Positions 16,076 through 25,265 are shown, numbered from the stretch's first letter. The stretch is DNA of 64,000 nucleotides from CAG-177 sp964587915 (GCA_964587915.1 CAZPMK010000004.1:1-64000), one strand, 5' to 3'. The notes: generated from the sequence alone by a model not told the origin. Numbers and translations: made by a program.

Positions 16076-17146
16076 ATGGCAGTTAAAGTTGCAATTAACG
16101 GATTCGGCCGTATCGGTCGTCTCGCATTCCGTCAGATGTTCGGCGCAGAGGGCTACGAGATAGTTGCTATCAACGACCTTACCAGCCCCAAGATGCTCGC
16201 TCATCTTCTCAAGTACGACACCGCACAGGGCGGCTATGCCGGCAGAATCGGCGATGACGCTCATACCGTTTCCTCTAAGGAAGCAGTTCTTGCCGAGGAC
16301 GGCAAGACCGTAGTTACCCCCGGTTCAATCACCGTTGACGGTAAAGAAATCACCATCTATGCAATGCCCAAGGCTCAGGATCTTCCCTGGGGCGAAATCG
16401 GCGTTGACGTAGTTCTCGAGTGCACCGGCTTCTATTGCTCAAAGGCAAAGAGCCAGGCTCACATTGATGCAGGCGCAAAGAAGGTTGTTATCTCCGCTCC
16501 CGCAGGCAACGATCTTCCCACCGTTGTTTTCGGCGTTAACGAAAACACCCTTACCGCTGATGATACCATCATCTCCGCCGCTTCCTGCACCACCAACTGC
16601 CTTGCTCCCATGGCAAAGGCACTTAACGATTACGCTCCCATTCAGAGCGGTATCATGTCAACCATTCACGCTTACACCGGCGATCAGATGATTCTTGACG
16701 GTCCTCACAGAAAGGGTGACCTCAGAAGAGCTCGTGCAGGTGCTGCAAACATCGTTCCCAACTCCACCGGCGCTGCAAAGGCTATCGGTCTTGTTATCCC
16801 CGAGCTTAACGGCAAACTCATCGGCTCCGCTCAGAGAGTTCCCGTTCCCACCGGTTCAACCACTATCCTTACCGCTGTTGTTAAGGGCGAGAACGTAACC
16901 GTTGACGGCATCAACGCTGCCATGAAGGCTGCTGCTTCCGCTTCCTACGGCTACAACACCGATCCCATCGTTTCTTCCGATGTTATCGGCATGAAGTACG
17001 GCTCACTCTTCGATGCAACTCAGACCATGGTAAGCGATCTCGGTAACGGTCTCTATCAGGTACAGGTAGTTTCATGGTATGACAATGAAAACTCCTACAC
17101 CAGCCAGATGGTCAGAACCATTAAGTATTTCGCAGAGCTTGCGTAA
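16076..17146 (+). CDS. gap: Glyceraldehyde-3-phosphate dehydrogenase, type I
   Basis: This 356-residue NAD-dependent glycolytic enzyme has INGFGRIGR at the N-terminus. The catalytic motif SAASCTTNCLAP carries Cys171, and the later blocks HAYTGDQ, RRARAGAANIVPNSTGAA and SWYDNENSYTSQ are present. It is ~20 residues longer than most GAPDHs because of extra sequence in the N-terminal domain (about residues 50-90). GGAGG at 16063-16067 selects the ATG at 16076. Codon choice is visibly shifted toward GCT, ATC and ACC compared with its neighbours, as expected for a highly expressed gene. It is flanked by its own promoter and a strong terminator. Confidence 0.96.
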   Translation: MAVKVAINGFGRIGRLAFRQMFGAEGYEIVAINDLTSPKMLAHLLKYDTAQGGYAGRIGDDAHTVSSKEAVLAEDGKTVVTPGSITVDGKEITIYAMPKAQDLPWGEIGVDVVLECTGFYCSKAKSQAHIDAGAKKVVISAPAGNDLPTVVFGVNENTLTADDTIISAASCTTNCLAPMAKALNDYAPIQSGIMSTIHAYTGDQMILDGPHRKGDLRRARAGAANIVPNSTGAAKAIGLVIPELNGKLIGSAQRVPVPTGSTTILTAVVKGENVTVDGINAAMKAAASASYGYNTDPIVSSDVIGMKYGSLFDATQTMVSDLGNGLYQVQVVSWYDNENSYTSQMVRTIKYFAELA

Positions 17147-17162
17147 TTACGCTGAATATTTC

Positions 17163-17193
17163 AAGGGGTCGGCTCTGTGCCGATCCCTTTTTT
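17163..17193 (+). terminator. Terminator after gap
   Basis: AAGGGGTCGGC pairs with GCCGATCCCTT (one G-U) around TCTGT and is followed by a T run. Confidence 0.88.
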
Positions 17194-17225
17194 CATAATC
17201 TTGATTTCTTCTTTCGGAGGTTACT

Positions 17226-17948
17226 ATGGGCTTGAAAAGGCTTGACAAATTGATAGCTCTCAACTGCAACGTTTCCCGAAAAGAGGCTCGTTCGCTGATA
17301 AAAGATGCCGCCGTTACGCTCAACGGCAGAACCGTACTGCGTGCCGAGGAGCTTGTTGACCCCGAATGCGACAAAATAGATGTAAAGGGGTATAACTTTA
17401 CAGCAAAAGAGCATATTTACCTCATGCTAAACAAGCCCAAGGGAGTCATCAGTGCAACGAATGACCCGAAAAAGGAAACGGTTATAGATATCATTCCTCC
17501 GGAGCTGAAAAGGCGTTCTCTTTTCCCCTGCGGCAGGCTTGACCGAGACACCACGGGCCTTTTAATTATAACGGATGACGGGGCTTTGGCACACAAAATA
17601 ATGAGCCCGTCCCACCATGTTTACAAGACCTACGAAACGGTTTTGAAGCATCCGATAAGCGATGAAGATATTGCCGTTCTCGAAAAAGGAATCGTCCTCT
17701 CCGACGGCACGGAATGTTTGCCTGCAAAGGTTAAAGCCTTTACAGACAACGGACTGCCCTGTGCCGAAATCAAGATAAAAGAGGGCAAATATCATCAGGT
17801 AAAAAGGATGTTTGCCGCACTCGGAAATCATGTTGAACAGCTCCGTCGAACACGCATAGGTGCTCTTTCGCTCGATTCGTCGCTTGCCGAGGGAGAATGC
17901 CGTGAGCTTCGGGACGGAGAGCTTGAACTGATTTTCACCGACGAATAA
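17226..17948 (+). CDS. rRNA pseudouridine synthase, RsuA/RluB family
   Basis: This 240-residue protein has an N-terminal S4 RNA-binding domain (about 1-60) and a pseudouridine synthase core with the catalytic motif CGRLDRDTTGLLIITDDG containing the nucleophilic Asp. A KYHQVKRMFAALG motif lies near the C-terminus. It isomerises a specific uridine in rRNA. Length and compactness fit RsuA (16S U516), but assignment among RsuA/RluB/RluE/RluF is uncertain. The ribosome binding site is ttcggaggttact. Confidence 0.86.
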   Translation: MGLKRLDKLIALNCNVSRKEARSLIKDAAVTLNGRTVLRAEELVDPECDKIDVKGYNFTAKEHIYLMLNKPKGVISATNDPKKETVIDIIPPELKRRSLFPCGRLDRDTTGLLIITDDGALAHKIMSPSHHVYKTYETVLKHPISDEDIAVLEKGIVLSDGTECLPAKVKAFTDNGLPCAEIKIKEGKYHQVKRMFAALGNHVEQLRRTRIGALSLDSSLAEGECRELRDGELELIFTDE

Positions 17949-18003
17949 TTTTTTACACATTATCGCCCCCGCTTTTGCATAAGCATTAGCATGGGGTGGT
18001 AGT

Positions 18004-18828
18004 GTGTTTGTCATTTTGGAGCCTGTCGGCATTCAAGGGGGATTTTTCGAGCGGAGACGGCGTGAAAAAGCTCTTATTGCTTCCGAGGCAACCGTACATC
18101 GTTCCCGCTCGGGTCTGCCGTTTTATATACTTGCCGTGCCCGACGGAAAGAAAGGAATAGATTGGGAGATGACCGCCCTGAAATGCGGCAGATACGCCTC
18201 CCGAATCGTCGCACCGAGGGATATGAAAATTCCCGATATTCATGGTGCGGCTCGTTTTATTCCGTCCCGTTTGCCGTCAATGCTGACCTTCAACACCGCC
18301 GCACGGCTTCTCGAAAAAGCATCTCTTCCGACCGATTCGTTTTCCGTAACCTTGTGCGACAGGAATGCCGTGCTGCCCCGAAATCTTAATAAGCTCCTGC
18401 CGTTATCCTCAAAAATACGAGTCATAACCAACCGTCCCGAGAGCTACGCAAGAGCCTGTGCCGATGCCTTTGAAAACAGCGGAGCAAGCATTTTACTTCG
18501 TGCCGTTTATGAGCCGTCACCGACCCCCGATATCGTTATTTGTGCCGACGGGTGTATATCTCCGCTTATGTCGGGGAGTGCGATTTTCCTTTTTTCCAAG
18601 AAAACGAACAGCAGACTTTGCTTTACTCTCAGCGGCACGACACTTTTGCCCGAGCACACGGGCATACTCCCCGAGGGCGTTGACAGCGTTGACTTTGCGG
18701 GTGCTCTGACGGAGCTTTGCGGAAGCGGAGAATATGTTGAAAACACAGCTTCAAGCATTGAAATTTCAGGCTTCTTTTCAGATATATCCAACCCGTGTGA
18801 GGGTCTTGACGGGTTCATCCGTAAATAA
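18004..18828 (+). CDS. Conserved-looking hypothetical protein, no recognised domain
   Basis: This 274-residue ORF between the pseudouridine synthase and greA begins with a GTG after ggggtggta. I recognise no family. The N-terminal part is basic (ERRRREKA near 17-24), with a segment at about 60-70 reading KCGRYASRIVAP. The C-terminal half is mixed, with two cysteines (in VICADGCIS) and no signal peptide or clear membrane helix. Base composition and codon use match the neighbours, so it is probably a genuine chromosomal gene. It ends just before the greA promoter. Function is not inferred. Confidence 0.6.
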   Translation: MFVILEPVGIQGGFFERRRREKALIASEATVHRSRSGLPFYILAVPDGKKGIDWEMTALKCGRYASRIVAPRDMKIPDIHGAARFIPSRLPSMLTFNTAARLLEKASLPTDSFSVTLCDRNAVLPRNLNKLLPLSSKIRVITNRPESYARACADAFENSGASILLRAVYEPSPTPDIVICADGCISPLMSGSAIFLFSKKTNSRLCFTLSGTTLLPEHTGILPEGVDSVDFAGALTELCGSGEYVENTASSIEISGFFSDISNPCEGLDGFIRK

Positions 18829-18831
18829 GCC

Positions 18832-18860
18832 TTGACATTTATATATATTTTATTTATAAT
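18832..18860 (+). promoter_or_regulatory. Consensus promoter of greA
   Basis: TTGACA (18832-18837), a 17-bp AT-rich spacer and TATAAT (18855-18860) form a perfect consensus promoter 41 bp before greA. Confidence 0.85.
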
Positions 18861-18901
18861 ATACGGGTAATAATGACTTCAAATTAAAGGAGATATTCAA
18901 A

Positions 18902-19372
18902 ATGGAAAAGCAAACCGTATTTACCAGAGAGGATTATAACAAGCTGAGTGCCGAGCTTAACAGACTTAAAACAGAGGGCAGAGACGATATCGCCGAAAAG
19001 ATAAAGGAAGCTCGTTCACACGGCGACCTTTCCGAAAATGCCGAATATGATGAGGCTATGAACGAGCAGGCGAAGATGGAAGCCGAAATCGCAAAGCTCG
19101 AAGCCGACTTGCGTAATGCAAAGATTCTTGACGAAAAAGAAATCACTACAGAGGCCATCCATGTCGGCTCAAAGGTAAGACTTTTCGATTATGACCTCGG
19201 TGAAGAGGTTGAATATAAAATCCTCGGCAAGAGCGATATAGAGAACGGCATTATTTCCGACCTTTCCCCCGTCGGTGCGGCTATAATGTCAAAGAAAGTC
19301 GGCGATGTCGTAAGCGTTACCGCTCCCACAGGCAAGGTCTTTGAGCTGAAGGTTCTTGCGATTTCAAAATAA
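18902..19372 (+). CDS. greA: Transcription elongation factor GreA
   Basis: This 156-residue factor has an N-terminal antiparallel coiled coil (about 1-75, with the HGDLSENAEYDEA tip segment) and a C-terminal FKBP-like domain ending in VFELKVLAISK. GreA enters the RNA polymerase secondary channel and stimulates cleavage of backtracked transcripts. Length and acidic tip residues are canonical. The ribosome binding site is aaaggagatattcaaa. Confidence 0.95.
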   Translation: MEKQTVFTREDYNKLSAELNRLKTEGRDDIAEKIKEARSHGDLSENAEYDEAMNEQAKMEAEIAKLEADLRNAKILDEKEITTEAIHVGSKVRLFDYDLGEEVEYKILGKSDIENGIISDLSPVGAAIMSKKVGDVVSVTAPTGKVFELKVLAISK

Positions 19373-19382
19373 TGAAACATCG

Positions 19383-19423
19383 GCGATGGGTCTCGGAGCT
19401 GAAATCTCCGCCTATCGCTTTTT
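19383..19423 (+). terminator. Terminator after greA
   Basis: A two-part stem (GCGATGGG with CCTATCGC, then CGGAG with CTCCG) is followed by TTTTTG. Confidence 0.75.
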
Positions 19424-19495
19424 GTGCTTTAAAACAAACCCCGTCGAGCGGAGCTTTTCGCTCTTTTGACCGACCGTTCAGAAAGGATGAAAAAA

Positions 19496-21457
19496 ATGGC
19501 TCAGGAAAATATAAACACAGCTCCGGAGCAGGAGCAGGTTCAAGACGTTAACGAGCTTCGTCAAATCAGAATAGACAAGCTCGATGCTCTCAGAGCCGCA
19601 GGCAAGGACCCCTTTGCGGTAACTACGGCACAGCAGAGCATCCACAGCGACGAAATTGCAAGCCGCTTTGACGAGCTTGAAAATTCGGATGTTTGCATTT
19701 GCGGCAGAATGATGAGCCGCCGTGACATGGGCAAGGCGAATTTCATTGATGTCAGAGACCGCAACGGCAGAATTCAGGTTTATGTTAAAATCGACGATGT
19801 CGGCGAGGATGTCTTTGCCGATTTTAAGAAGTGGGATATAGGCGATATCATCGAGGTCAAGGGCTTCGTTTTCAGAACCAGACGCGGTGAAATTTCCATT
19901 CACGCAAAGGCTCTCCGCCTCCTCTCAAAGTCGCTTCTTCCCCTGCCCGAGAAATTCCACGGATTAACAAATACCGATGTCCGTTACCGCAAGCGTTATC
20001 TTGATTTGATAATGAATCCCGAGGTAAGAGATACTTTCGTAAAGCGTTCTCTTATTCTGCGTGAAATAAGAAACTTCCTTGATTCTCAGGGCTTCATCGA
20101 GGTTGAAACTCCCGTGCTTGTCGCAAATGCGGGCGGTGCTTCGGCGAGACCGTTTGAAACTCACCACAACGCCCTCAATGAGGATTTTAAGCTCCGTATT
20201 TCTCTTGAGCTGTATCTCAAAAGGCTTATCGTCGGCGGCATGGAAAAAGTTTACGAAATCGGCAGAGTTTTCAGAAACGAGGGCTGTGACACCAGACACA
20301 ATCCCGAATTTACTCTCATGGAGCTTTATCAGGCATACACCGATTACAACGGCATGATGGATCTCACCGAAAATCTTTACCGCACCGTTGCCAAAAATGT
20401 TCTCGGCACCACGACCATAACCTACAATGGCGTTGAAATGGATCTCGGCAAGCCCTTCGCACGTATCAGCATGGTTGATGCGGTCAAGAAGTATGCGGGC
20501 ATTGACTGGAATGAAATAAAGACTCTTGAAGAAGCAAGAGCTTGTGCGGATAAGCACCATGTTGAATACGAGGAAAGACACGGCAAGGGTGATATCCTTT
20601 CGCTTTTCTTTGAAGAATTTGCGGAGGAGCATTTGATTCAGCCCACCTTTGTTACCGACCATCCCGTTGAAATTTCACCTCTCACCAAGAAAAAGCCCGA
20701 AAATCCCGACTATGTTGAGCGTTTCGAGTTCTTCATGAACGGTTGGGAAATGGCAAACGCCTATTCGGAGCTTAATGACCCGATAGACCAGAGAGAACGC
20801 TTCAAGGCTCAGGAAATTCTCCTTTCAAAGGGTGACGAGGAAGCGAACACGACCGATGAGGATTTTCTCACCGCACTTGAATACGGTATGCCCCCGACAG
20901 GCGGTATAGGCTACGGTATCGACAGACTTTGCATGCTCTTAACCGATTCTGCCGCAATAAGAGACGTTCTTCTGTTCCCGACGATGAAATCTCTCGGCGG
21001 CTCGGAGACTCCCAAGGCTGCCGCAAAGGCTCCCGTATCAGAGGAATCCGCCGTTGAAGATGCACCCGCTGAGGAAATCATAGATTTTTCAAAGGTAAAA
21101 ATCGAGCCTCTTTTTGAAGATTCGGTAGATTTTGAAACCTTCAGCAAATCGGATTTCAGGGCGGTGAAGGTTAAGGAATGCGTTGCCGTTCCCAAGAGCA
21201 AGAAGCTCCTGCAGTTCACTCTCGACGACGGAACGGGCACCGACCGCACCATTTTGAGCGGAATCCACGCTTTCTATGAGCCGGAAGAGCTTGTCGGAAA
21301 GACCCTTATAGCAATTGTAAATCTGCCTCCGAGAGCAATGATGGGAATAAACTCCTGCGGTATGCTTTTGAGTGCTATTCACGAAGAAGACGGTGAAGAA
21401 AAACTTCATCTTCTTATGGTGGACAATCGCATCCCCGCCGGTGCAAAGCTCTACTGA
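19496..21457 (+). CDS. lysS: Lysyl-tRNA synthetase, class II, with C-terminal tRNA-binding domain fusion
   Basis: This 653-residue protein has the N-terminal OB-fold anticodon-binding domain (about 55-160) and a class II catalytic core (about 170-505) with RYRKRYLDLI, FIEVETPVL, YEIGRVFRNEG and GGIGYGIDRLCMLL. An Ala/Glu-rich linker (about 515-545) leads to an extra ~105-residue domain. That extra domain carries DFRAVKV, KLLQFTLDDG, ILSGI, YEPEELVGK, NLPPRAMMGI.S.GMLL and IPAGAKL, which are hallmarks of the Trbp111/EMAP-II-like module usually found at the end of MetRS. Standard LysRS is about 490-510 residues. The start at 19496 follows gaaagg by nine bases; upstream in-frame codons lack spacing. 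Confidence 0.93.
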   Translation: MAQENINTAPEQEQVQDVNELRQIRIDKLDALRAAGKDPFAVTTAQQSIHSDEIASRFDELENSDVCICGRMMSRRDMGKANFIDVRDRNGRIQVYVKIDDVGEDVFADFKKWDIGDIIEVKGFVFRTRRGEISIHAKALRLLSKSLLPLPEKFHGLTNTDVRYRKRYLDLIMNPEVRDTFVKRSLILREIRNFLDSQGFIEVETPVLVANAGGASARPFETHHNALNEDFKLRISLELYLKRLIVGGMEKVYEIGRVFRNEGCDTRHNPEFTLMELYQAYTDYNGMMDLTENLYRTVAKNVLGTTTITYNGVEMDLGKPFARISMVDAVKKYAGIDWNEIKTLEEARACADKHHVEYEERHGKGDILSLFFEEFAEEHLIQPTFVTDHPVEISPLTKKKPENPDYVERFEFFMNGWEMANAYSELNDPIDQRERFKAQEILLSKGDEEANTTDEDFLTALEYGMPPTGGIGYGIDRLCMLLTDSAAIRDVLLFPTMKSLGGSETPKAAAKAPVSEESAVEDAPAEEIIDFSKVKIEPLFEDSVDFETFSKSDFRAVKVKECVAVPKSKKLLQFTLDDGTGTDRTILSGIHAFYEPEELVGKTLIAIVNLPPRAMMGINSCGMLLSAIHEEDGEEKLHLLMVDNRIPAGAKLY

Positions 21458-21461
21458 TAAC

Positions 21462-22187
21462 ATGAAAATTTCAGTTGCTCTTGCCGCTTACAACGGCGGC
21501 TCATATATCTCCGAACAGCTCACCTCCGTTTTGAGTCAGCTCGGAGAAAACGATGAAGTAATTATTTCCGACGACCTGCCGAACGGGAACACACGCCCCG
21601 CAGTGCTTGCGTTTCTTGAAAGCGATCCGAGGGTTAAATATGTTGAAGGACCCGGCAAGGGCGTTATCTCAAATTTTGAAAATGCCCTTCGCCTGTGTAC
21701 CGGAGATGTCATTTTTCTCTGCGATCAAGATGATGTGTGGCTCCCCGACAAGGTCAAAAAAGTAATGCACGAAATTGAAAACGGTGCCGATGTCGTTCTC
21801 CACGATGCAAGCATCACGGACGGCGAGCTCAACATAACGGAGCGTTCGTATTTTTCGCTCCACCGCTCCAACGCCTCTTTCGTGCGAAATCTCGTCAAAA
21901 ATTCTTTTGTCGGCTGCTGTATGGCTTTCACCGCACAAGTAAAGCACGATATTCTCCCTTTCCCCGAGGAGATACCGATGCATGACTGGTGGATAGCTCT
22001 CGTTGCAATGCTCAAGCACCGCAAAATCGTTTTACTCCCCGAGCCGCTGATACTTTGGAGGCGGCACGGCGATAACGTAACCGGCGGCAGCACAACGGCA
22101 ATGCAAAAGCTGCTTTGGCGGCTCAGCCTCATAAAAGCATTGATAAAAAGTAATTTCCAAAATGTGCCTTGGAAAGGAATCGTTTGA
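21462..22187 (+). CDS. Family 2 glycosyltransferase
   Basis: This 241-residue GT-A fold transferase has an N-terminal ISVALAAYNGGSYISEQL block, a divalent-metal motif in FLCDQDDVW near residues 85-95 and HDWWIA near 170. It resembles rhamnosyl/galactosyl transferases that build surface polysaccharides. It starts four bases after lysS, so it is probably transcribed with it, and it opens the surface-polymer cluster. Upstream in-frame sequence lies within lysS, so the ATG at 21462 is preferred. Confidence 0.83.
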   Translation: MKISVALAAYNGGSYISEQLTSVLSQLGENDEVIISDDLPNGNTRPAVLAFLESDPRVKYVEGPGKGVISNFENALRLCTGDVIFLCDQDDVWLPDKVKKVMHEIENGADVVLHDASITDGELNITERSYFSLHRSNASFVRNLVKNSFVGCCMAFTAQVKHDILPFPEEIPMHDWWIALVAMLKHRKIVLLPEPLILWRRHGDNVTGGSTTAMQKLLWRLSLIKALIKSNFQNVPWKGIV

Positions 22188-22952
22188 ATGAACAAAACCG
22201 TAACGGGCTGCATCGTTACCTACAACAACATTGCCACGATTGACAATGCCGTAGGCTCACTTCTCCGATGCACCGCAGTACCGTTCCGTCTGTATGTTGT
22301 CGATAACGGCTCAACGGACGGCACGGTAGAACATATTGAGAAGAATTATCCGCAGGTCACCGTAATCAAGAGCGGAGGCAATCTCGGCTTCGGTGCAGGT
22401 CACAACCTCATAATGGACAGGCTCGACTCCGATTATCACGCCATCATCAATCCCGATATAATCGTTAAGGATGACATCATTGCCTCACTTGCCGATTACA
22501 TGGAGAAAAATCCCGATATCGGAATGCTCTCTCCCGAAATCCGTTTCCCCGACGGCAGACTTCAAATTCTCGGCAAAAAACAGCCTGCTCTGCATTATCT
22601 TATTGCAAGCAGACTCAGAAGCGGTGATGAACCGAGTAAGACCCTGCGTGAATACGCAATGCTTGACCGCGACCTCTCAAAGCCCACGGATATCGAAAAC
22701 GCAACGGGCTGTTTCATGTTTATCCGTACAGAGCTTTTCCGTGAAATCGGAGGCTTCGACAAACGCTACTTTATGTACTTCGAGGACTGCGATTTGACCC
22801 GTGAGGTCAATCTCAAAAGCCGCACCGTATATTTCCCCGGTGCAACAGTCTATCACGAATGGGGCAGAGAATCAAAAAAGAATTTCCGCCTCAAGCTGAT
22901 TCAGATTAACTCCATGCTCCGCTACTATTCAAAATGGGGCTTTGAGAAATAG
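22188..22952 (+). CDS. Family 2 glycosyltransferase, rhamnosyltransferase-like
   Basis: This 254-residue protein has the GT2 N-terminus GCIVTYNN, the VVDNGSTDGT motif, GGNLGFGAGHN and NPDIIV (nucleotide-sugar and metal site), then TGCFMFIR and FMYFEDCDL. These blocks are typical of WbbL/RfbN-like rhamnosyltransferases. It begins directly after the previous gene's stop, so the two are translationally linked. The acceptor is unknown. Confidence 0.82.
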   Translation: MNKTVTGCIVTYNNIATIDNAVGSLLRCTAVPFRLYVVDNGSTDGTVEHIEKNYPQVTVIKSGGNLGFGAGHNLIMDRLDSDYHAIINPDIIVKDDIIASLADYMEKNPDIGMLSPEIRFPDGRLQILGKKQPALHYLIASRLRSGDEPSKTLREYAMLDRDLSKPTDIENATGCFMFIRTELFREIGGFDKRYFMYFEDCDLTREVNLKSRTVYFPGATVYHEWGRESKKNFRLKLIQINSMLRYYSKWGFEK

Positions 22953-22964
22953 AGGAAAACCGAT

Positions 22965-23774
22965 ATGAAAAAATATCTGAACAATTTTTACAAGTACCGC
23001 TATCTGCTTTATGAGATAGTGCGAAAAAACATAAAATTACAATACCGCAATTCGGTACTCGGCATCTTCTGGACCTTTCTGCAGCCGCTTTTGACAACGC
23101 TTGTGCTCGTTGCCGTGTTCAGCGGCCCGTTCGGAAGAAGCTCTCAGACGGTAAACTACCCGATATACTTGCTGTGCGGCAGACTGCTGTATGAGTTTTA
23201 TTCGCAATCCACAAAAAGAGCGATGCGTTCCATACGCAACAGTGCCTCGGTAATTAAAAAGGTATATGTTCCGAAATACATTTATCCTCTTTCAAATGTC
23301 ATTTCAAACTTCGTTACCTTTGCGATTTCCCTGCTTGTACTTATCTGCTTCATAGTATATTTCTACTTCTTCTCAAACACTCCTCCGCACATAACGGGCT
23401 ATATATTCTTTGTTTTTGTCCCGATATTCATTCTTTTGATTTTGTGCGTGGGAATAGGTCTTATCCTGTGTACTCTCGAGGTTTTCTTCAAGGATATCGA
23501 ATATCTTTATGAGGTATTCTGTATGCTTCTTTTCTACATGACCCCCATATTCTACAATCTTGAAAGCCTTAATGTTTCAAGCAACATAGTCAAAATGGCT
23601 ATCATGGCAAATCCGCTTTATTCGATAACGGAAATGTTCCGCTGCTGTGTTCTTTACGGAAGAATGATGAGCACGAATCACGTAATTTATTCTCTCGGAT
23701 TTTCGTTGGCTACGCTGCTGATCGGACTTCTTGTTTTCTATAAAAAGCAGGATAAATTCATTCTCCATATTTGA
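22965..23774 (+). CDS. ABC-2 type permease of a polysaccharide/teichoic acid exporter
   Basis: This 269-residue integral membrane protein has six predicted membrane helices (around 35-60, 70-85, 115-140, 150-175, 180-205 and 235-260). The signature segments QYRNSVLGIFWTFLQPLL and YVFPKY-like KVYVPKYIYPLS are characteristic of TagG/Wzm/RfbA permeases. It should form the membrane channel with the ATPase encoded next. Export of an undecaprenyl-linked glycan or teichoic chain is inferred from the cluster. Confidence 0.87.
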   Translation: MKKYLNNFYKYRYLLYEIVRKNIKLQYRNSVLGIFWTFLQPLLTTLVLVAVFSGPFGRSSQTVNYPIYLLCGRLLYEFYSQSTKRAMRSIRNSASVIKKVYVPKYIYPLSNVISNFVTFAISLLVLICFIVYFYFFSNTPPHITGYIFFVFVPIFILLILCVGIGLILCTLEVFFKDIEYLYEVFCMLLFYMTPIFYNLESLNVSSNIVKMAIMANPLYSITEMFRCCVLYGRMMSTNHVIYSLGFSLATLLIGLLVFYKKQDKFILHI

Positions 23775-23789
23775 CGAAAGGAAAGAGCT

Positions 23790-24533
23790 ATGGGTAAACC
23801 CGCAATCGCAGTTGAGAATATGAGCATGATGTTCAATCTCAACAAAGAGAAAATAGACAATCTCAAAGAATATTTCATAAAGCTTGTCACTCACAAGCTC
23901 CATTTCACCGAATTTTGGGCGTTGCGTGATATTTCCTTTACCGTTGAAAAGGGTGACCGTGTAGGCATTCTCGGCTTTAACGGAGCAGGAAAATCAACAC
24001 TCCTCAAGGTAATTGCCGGCGTGCTCAAGCCCACTGAGGGAACGGTCAAGGTAAACGGCGTTATCGCTCCCATGCTTGAGCTTGGTGCAGGCTTCGACAT
24101 GAACTATTCGGGCAAGGAAAACATATTCCTCTACGGTGCCACCATGGGCTATTCGAGAAAATTCATCGAAAGCAAATACAATGAAATCGTGGAATTTTCG
24201 GAGCTCGGCGACTTTATCGAGGTTCCCGTCAAAAACTATTCCTCGGGAATGAGAGCAAGACTCGGCTTTGCAATCGCAACGGCGGTTGAACCCGAAATAT
24301 TGATTCTCGACGAGGTTCTTTCCGTAGGCGATGCCAAATTCAGAAAAAAGAGTGAAGCGAAAATCCGTTCCATGTTCGACAAGGGCATAACCGTTCTTTT
24401 TGTTTCGCACAGCGTTGATCAGGTGCTTAACATCTGCAACAAGGCGATAATTCTCGATCACGGCAAAATCATCGCAAGCGGTGATGCCGAAGAAATTTGT
24501 GCAAAATATAATGATATGGTAAAAAGCAGATAA
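23790..24533 (+). CDS. ABC transporter ATP-binding protein of polysaccharide/teichoic acid export
   Basis: This 247-residue ATPase of the TagH/Wzt class has Walker A GFNGAGKST, the signature YSSGMRARLGFA, Walker B ILILDEVLSVGD and a switch His (FVSHS). The N-terminal LREYFIKL-like segment before the ABC domain (here LKEYFIKL) is typical of this subgroup. It lacks the C-terminal carbohydrate-binding domain of long Wzt forms. Its position 15 bp after the permease supports a two-gene exporter. Confidence 0.9.
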   Translation: MGKPAIAVENMSMMFNLNKEKIDNLKEYFIKLVTHKLHFTEFWALRDISFTVEKGDRVGILGFNGAGKSTLLKVIAGVLKPTEGTVKVNGVIAPMLELGAGFDMNYSGKENIFLYGATMGYSRKFIESKYNEIVEFSELGDFIEVPVKNYSSGMRARLGFAIATAVEPEILILDEVLSVGDAKFRKKSEAKIRSMFDKGITVLFVSHSVDQVLNICNKAIILDHGKIIASGDAEEICAKYNDMVKSR

Positions 24534-24548
24534 GAAAGGGTGACCGAA

Positions 24549-25265
24549 ATGGTAATTGCAGCTATATTTGCAGGCGGCGTAGGAAGCCGCATGGGTAACT
24601 CGGATACTCCGAAGCAATATCTTGAGCTTGGCACAAAGCCCGTAATAATACACACCGTTGAAAAATTTTTCGTCAACGACAGAATTGATGAAATCGTCGT
24701 TTTGTGTCCCAAGGCGTGGGTTGCTCACACAAGAGACCTCATAACAAAGCATCTGCCCGAGGGCAAAAAAATAACCGTTATTGCCGGCGGTGCAACAAGA
24801 AACGGTACTCTCGAAAACGCAATAGCCTATATTGAAGAAAACTGCGAAACGGACGAAAACACGATAATCGTAACGCACGATGCGGTTCGCCCGTTCCTTA
24901 CCCACAGAATAATTTGCGAAAACGTCGATGCCGCCGAGAAGTACGGTGCCTGCGATACCGTCATTCCCGCAACGGATACGATAGTTGAAAGCGAGGACGG
25001 AAACACGATAAGCTCCATTCCCGAGAGGAAGAAAATGTATCAGGGGCAGACTCCGCAATCCTTCAAGCTCAAGGAGCTGGAGCGTGTTCTTTCAAGCCTC
25101 ACCGAAAATGAAAAGGCTATCCTCACCGATGCCTGCAAAATATTCTCCATAAAAAATAAGCCCGTCCGCATGGTAGACGGCGAAATTTTCAACATCAAAA
25201 TAACCTATCCGTATGACCTCAAGGTTGCAAAAACGCTTTTGAAAGGCAAGGACTGCGATGATTAA
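24549..25265 (+). CDS. tarI: Ribitol-5-phosphate (or related) cytidylyltransferase, TarI/IspD family
   Basis: This ~238-residue nucleotidyltransferase has the AIFAGGVGSRMG..D.PKQYLELG CTP-binding loop, THDAVRPF and a QTPQSFK segment. IspD proteins share the fold, but FAGGVGSRM and the immediate downstream TarJ-like gene favour TarI, which makes CDP-ribitol for ribitol-phosphate polymers. I use the ATG at 24549, eight bases after aaaggg; an in-frame GTG at 24540 lies in that site. It overlaps tarJ by 8 nt. Confidence 0.82.
   Translation: MVIAAIFAGGVGSRMGNSDTPKQYLELGTKPVIIHTVEKFFVNDRIDEIVVLCPKAWVAHTRDLITKHLPEGKKITVIAGGATRNGTLENAIAYIEENCETDENTIIVTHDAVRPFLTHRIICENVDAAEKYGACDTVIPATDTIVESEDGNTISSIPERKKMYQGQTPQSFKLKELERVLSSLTENEKAILTDACKIFSIKNKPVRMVDGEIFNIKITYPYDLKVAKTLLKGKDCDD

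Noticed and set aside
19373..19495. A T-box or other riboswitch before lysS
   Set aside because: The region holds only the greA terminator and a weak 5-bp hairpin; no conserved riboswitch core was found.
24549..25265. IspD (isoprenoid pathway) instead of TarI
   Set aside because: The fold is shared, but the directly overlapping TarJ-like gene, FAGGVGSRMG signature and surface-polymer context favour TarI. Phylogeny would be decisive.
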